Assembly (NCBI GenBank): GCA_002452295.1
Contig: DKEX01000035.1
Span: 53,861-61,946 of the forward strand
Length of the DNA stretch: 8,086 nt
Source of the DNA: Firmicutes bacterium UBA6811
GTDB taxonomy: Bacteria > Bacillota > SHA-98 > UBA4971
Direction: 5' to 3'
Shown here: piece after piece, positions 6,289 through 8,086 of the stretch
Position numbering within the stretch: position 1 is the stretch's first letter
How the letters are laid out: each line of letters starts with the position of its first letter
Program-made: the position numbers and the translations under genes
The notes under the pieces: model-generated
What the model was told of the DNA's origin: nothing
The model's database searches: none
What the model saw: the letters and a program-made list of their open reading frames with translations, nothing else

Positions 6289-7131
6289 ATGAGTGGACAT
6301 GTGCCTGAGAAGATGTGCGCCTTCGGGACGGCCAGGGCGGGGAGGCGGATGGGGATGACGATGGCGATGTGGATGAGGATGCGGATGAGGATGGGGGTGG
6401 GGGTGGGGGTGGGGGTGAGAGTGAGGATAAGGATGGCGGCCGTGCTCGTCCTGGTGGCCGGCATGGCCCTATCTGCCCTCGGGGCCGAGGCGGCCAGGGA
6501 GAAGGTGGTGATCACCGCGGACAGGAAGGTCACCATCGACTTCGACGCCGATGTCACCGTCTTCGAGGGAAACGTCAGGATCTCCTATTCCGACGTGGTC
6601 ATCACGGCCGACCGGGCCGAGGTGAAGGGCAGAAAGGTCGCCACCATCACCGGCGACGTCAGGCTGACCCAGCCCGACGTCATCCTCACGGGCCAGGTGC
6701 TCACCGCCTACATCAGCGAGAAGCGGGTGGTCGTGGAGGGGGCGGTCAGCCTCACCAAGGATGAGGAAAAGGCAGCCGCCGGGGATGCAGGCGGCCAGGT
6801 GAGCCAGGGCAGCCAGGGAACCCAGGTCGGCACCACGGAGCAGGTGATCGTCACCTGCGACCGGATGGAGCTTTCGACGCGGACTCGCGGCTTTACGGCC
6901 TCCAGCAACGTGGAGATGAAGCGCGGCGACACCTACGCCAGGGCCGAGCGCGCCACGTACACCGAGAAGGACAAGCTGGCGGTGCTGGAGGGCAACGTCT
7001 TCGCCAGGGGCAAGAACGAGGAGACCGTGAAGTGCGGGAAGCTGCTTTTCCGCACCGACCGCGACTACATAGAGGCCCTGGACAGGGTCACGTTGGAGTT
7101 CGAGGTCGAGGAGGAGAAGGAAGCAAAATAG
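6289..7131 (+). CDS. lptA: LptA-like periplasmic OstA protein, two domains
   Basis: The likely periplasmic bridge protein carrying LPS from LptC to LptD. It has 280 residues, against about 185 in E. coli LptA. The N-terminus is odd: residues 1-20 are polar, 21-50 are a repetitive (Met/Val)-X run, then comes the hydrophobic core AAVLVLVAGMALSALG and cleavage near Ala68 (AEA/A). OstA domain 1 (about 73-158) contains KVTIDFDADVTVFEGNVRI, VVITADRAEVKG and RVVVEGAVSL. A Gln/Gly/Ser linker (about 160-184) leads to domain 2 (186-280), with VIVTCDRMELS, TYARAERATYTEKDKLAVLEGN and a Glu/Lys tail. Domain 1 closely parallels the OstA domain of the LptD here (VTVDFESN...LTYKELRIACDLLEV). The repeat tract lies within the gene because the strong ribosome site is upstream of it. 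A DUF or LptD-like OstA relative is a less likely reading. Confidence 0.88.
   Translation: MSGHVPEKMCAFGTARAGRRMGMTMAMWMRMRMRMGVGVGVGVRVRIRMAAVLVLVAGMALSALGAEAAREKVVITADRKVTIDFDADVTVFEGNVRISYSDVVITADRAEVKGRKVATITGDVRLTQPDVILTGQVLTAYISEKRVVVEGAVSLTKDEEKAAAGDAGGQVSQGSQGTQVGTTEQVIVTCDRMELSTRTRGFTASSNVEMKRGDTYARAERATYTEKDKLAVLEGNVFARGKNEETVKCGKLLFRTDRDYIEALDRVTLEFEVEEEKEAK
6349..6438 (+). repeat. Hexanucleotide repeat, 15 units, in lptA signal region
   Basis: Fifteen in-frame 6-base units start at 6349. Each is ATG or GTG (one ATA) followed by a codon usually ending in GG or CG (GGG, ACG, GCG, TGG, AGG, CGG; one AGA). They encode an alternating Met/Val/Ile-X peptide rich in Arg and Gly, immediately before the hydrophobic core of the signal peptide. 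The central units are identical GTGGGG copies. Because the unit is a multiple of three, gain or loss of copies would change the length of this region without breaking the frame. Confidence 0.85.
6393..6415 (+). other. G-quadruplex motif, four G5 tracts with single-T loops
   Basis: Four runs of five G (6393-6397, 6399-6403, 6405-6409, 6411-6415) are separated by single T. This is a near-ideal motif for a parallel G-quadruplex. It lies on the coding strand, so the mRNA would carry it too, about 100 bases after the lptA start codon. Folding itself is inferred from the pattern. Confidence 0.75.
6795..6826 (+). repeat. 9-bp periodic repeat in the lptA interdomain linker
   Basis: CCAGG recurs at exact 9-base spacing (6795, 6804, 6813, 6822). 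In frame this gives QVSQGSQGTQV, with Gln at residues 170, 173, 176 and 179. It forms the flexible linker between the two OstA domains. The period is again a multiple of three. Confidence 0.65.
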
Positions 7132-7172
7132 CGGGCCGCTGGCAACGGCCGCCGCTGCCTGCCTCTCCTGTC

Positions 7173-7222
7173 AATGCCTGCCATGCGCGGCAACACTTCA
7201 GCCAGCCGCTCTAGCAGGCATT
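7173..7222 (+). promoter_or_regulatory. 9-bp dyad next to the promoter, possible operator
   Basis: AATGCCTGC (7173-7181) and GCAGGCATT (7214-7222) are perfect inverted copies, 41 bases apart centre to centre, close to four helical turns. The right arm ends one base before the extended -10 element. This could be a two-site operator, or a weak stem-loop at the end of the lpt transcript. Confidence 0.45.
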
Positions 7223-7223
7223 A

Positions 7224-7232
7224 TGGTATAAT
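7224..7232 (+). promoter_or_regulatory. Extended -10 promoter for the last gene
   Basis: TGGTATAAT (7224-7232) is a perfect extended -10 element (TGnTATAAT) in otherwise GC-rich DNA. No good TTGACA-like -35 lies 16-19 bases upstream, as is common for extended -10 promoters. The expected start of transcription is about 7239-7240. It separates the unrecognised gene at 7284 from the lpt genes. Confidence 0.75.
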
Positions 7233-7239
7233 CGGTTGA

Positions 7240-7265
7240 GGTCGGCCGGGCCTCGCCCGGCGACC
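7240..7265 (+). promoter_or_regulatory. 5'-terminal hairpin of the last gene's leader
   Basis: GGTCG (7240-7244) pairs with CGACC (7261-7265). After one bulged G (7245), CCGGG (7246-7250) pairs with CCCGG (7256-7260) around a 5-base loop. The stem begins at the predicted transcription start and ends five bases before the GGGAGG ribosome site (7271-7276). It is probably a 5' message-stabilising structure. Confidence 0.5.
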
Positions 7266-7283
7266 AATGTGGGAGGCGGGCCG

Positions 7284-8086
7284 ATGCTTGCGATGGTGAG
7301 AGAGGGCTTCGCCAGGGACATCCTCGTTGCCCTCACCGTAACCGCGCTCCTCGGCGTCGCCATATCCGGCGGCGTCGCCCGCGCGGTCGATACATACCTC
7401 GGCAGACAGGTCACCGGCGTGCTGGGCGACCTCGGCGAGTACGACCTCATCCTGCACGTGAGAGAGGACGCACGCCAGGCCGCGCGTTCCGAGATCGCGA
7501 AGATACTGTCGTCGTCCTTCAAGGGCTCGCGCTTCAAGGAAGGCCCCGTCGTCATCGGAAAGGCCAACTTCTTCATATCCCTTCCGGCCGGGCTGCGCAC
7601 CCGGGCCGGTCTCGAGGGCCTCGCCCGCGCGCTGGGCGACGTGCCGGGAGCGAGCGGCGAGACGTTCATCATCGAGCCGCGCCTCAGCGTGTCCGGCATC
7701 GAGCCGGGAGCTTTCTATTTCCTGATGGGCCGGGCCGAGGAGCTGCCCGGGGTCAGGTTCTGCTTCCGGGACGGCGGCAGCATAGCCGTGGTCGTCGACT
7801 CCGTGTCGGACATCCGCCGCGTCTCAGGCGCCCTCCGGGATCTCCTGGAGCGCTACCGGATCGTCGAGGTCAGGTTCCCCATCGGGCAGGAGCTCGAAGA
7901 CCCCGTCGCGGCAGGGCAGGCCTTCGCGCAGGATCTCGCATCCTCGGCCGGAGCGGGGCTTTCCCGCGACATAACGCGCCGCGGCGCCGGGTCTGACCTC
8001 GCCGACCTCACCGCGACCCTCACCGAGATGAAGCGGTTCCTCGAGCATTACGCCGCGCGCGTCACCATATCCCTCAATACGGACGC
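7284..8086 (+). CDS. Unrecognised membrane-anchored protein (3' end cut off)
   Basis: The frame is open from ATG 7284 to the window end: 267 codons and two bases, no stop. GGGAGG (7271-7276) lies seven bases before the ATG, and the extended -10 promoter lies about 50 bases upstream. The protein begins MLAMVREGFARD, then has one hydrophobic helix (about 13-35, LVALTVTALLGVAISGGVARA). A long soluble region follows, presumably outside the cytoplasm. It contains recurring strand-helix patterns: EYDLILHVREDARQAAR, KANFFISLPAGLRTRAGL, SIAVVVDSVSDIRRVSGAL and IVEVRFPIGQEL. A helical stretch, DLTATLTEMKRFLEHYAARV, comes near the cut. I do not recognise the family. The layout loosely recalls the extracytoplasmic domains of FtsX-like proteins, but that is only an impression. 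Codon use matches the neighbours. It may have envelope work related to the lpt genes, by position only. Confidence 0.88.
   Translation, partial: MLAMVREGFARDILVALTVTALLGVAISGGVARAVDTYLGRQVTGVLGDLGEYDLILHVREDARQAARSEIAKILSSSFKGSRFKEGPVVIGKANFFISLPAGLRTRAGLEGLARALGDVPGASGETFIIEPRLSVSGIEPGAFYFLMGRAEELPGVRFCFRDGGSIAVVVDSVSDIRRVSGALRDLLERYRIVEVRFPIGQELEDPVAAGQAFAQDLASSAGAGLSRDITRRGAGSDLADLTATLTEMKRFLEHYAARVTISLNTD

Noticed and set aside
7134..7150. Terminator directly after lptA
   Set aside because: GGCCG/CGGCC forms only a 5-pair stem with a 7-base loop and no T-run follows, so it is too weak to call.
1..8086. CRISPR array, tRNA or rRNA genes, insertion sequences, attachment sites
   Set aside because: No regular spaced repeats, tRNA-like cloverleaf, rRNA motif or transposase/terminal-repeat pair was recognised on either strand by eye.

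Overview
The window is GC-rich, with codons ending mostly in G or C. All recognised genes lie on the + strand. It looks like a chromosomal envelope-biogenesis locus from a diderm (outer-membrane) bacterium. Direct evidence is an LptD-type outer-membrane protein, an LptF/LptG permease, LptC- and LptA-like OstA-fold proteins, and two further predicted outer-membrane beta-barrels with signal peptides. All three barrels end in phenylalanine, as expected of BAM substrates. Purine-rich Shine-Dalgarno (SD) sequences and an extended -10 promoter would suit a high-GC diderm Firmicute such as Limnochordia. That placement is inference; no rRNA or marker gene is present.

Layout: (1) bases 1-69, probably the last 22 codons of an upstream gene; (2) 101-739, a small secreted YjbH-like barrel; (3) 740-1076, a 337-base non-coding stretch with a short hairpin, a terminator-like hairpin, four 10-bp tandem units, a long stem-loop and two orphan SD-like motifs; (4) 1077-2123, a PorV/UPF0164/FadL-like barrel; (5) 2120-3199, the LptF/LptG permease, whose family-consistent start is a CTG overlapping the previous stop; (6) 3308-5497, LptD; (7) 5577-6152, LptC; (8) 6289-7131, a two-domain LptA-like protein with a repeat-expanded signal-peptide region; (9) 7132-7283, a leader with a 9-bp dyad, an extended -10 promoter and a 5'-terminal hairpin; (10) 7284 to the window end, a membrane-anchored protein I do not recognise, cut by the edge.

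Together, genes 5-8 would encode most of a lipopolysaccharide (or related glycolipid) bridge. The permease sits in the inner membrane, LptC is anchored to it, LptA forms the periplasmic bridge and LptD is the outer-membrane translocon. The ATPase LptB, the lipoprotein LptE and a second permease are not in this window. The stop/start overlap suggests that the barrel at 1077-2123 is translationally coupled to the permease.

I see no mobile element, CRISPR array or RNA gene. The most unusual features are the 15-unit hexanucleotide repeat with a G-quadruplex motif in the lptA signal-peptide region, the CTG start, the hairpin abutting the lptD ribosome site, and the dyad/promoter/5' hairpin arrangement before the unrecognised last gene.
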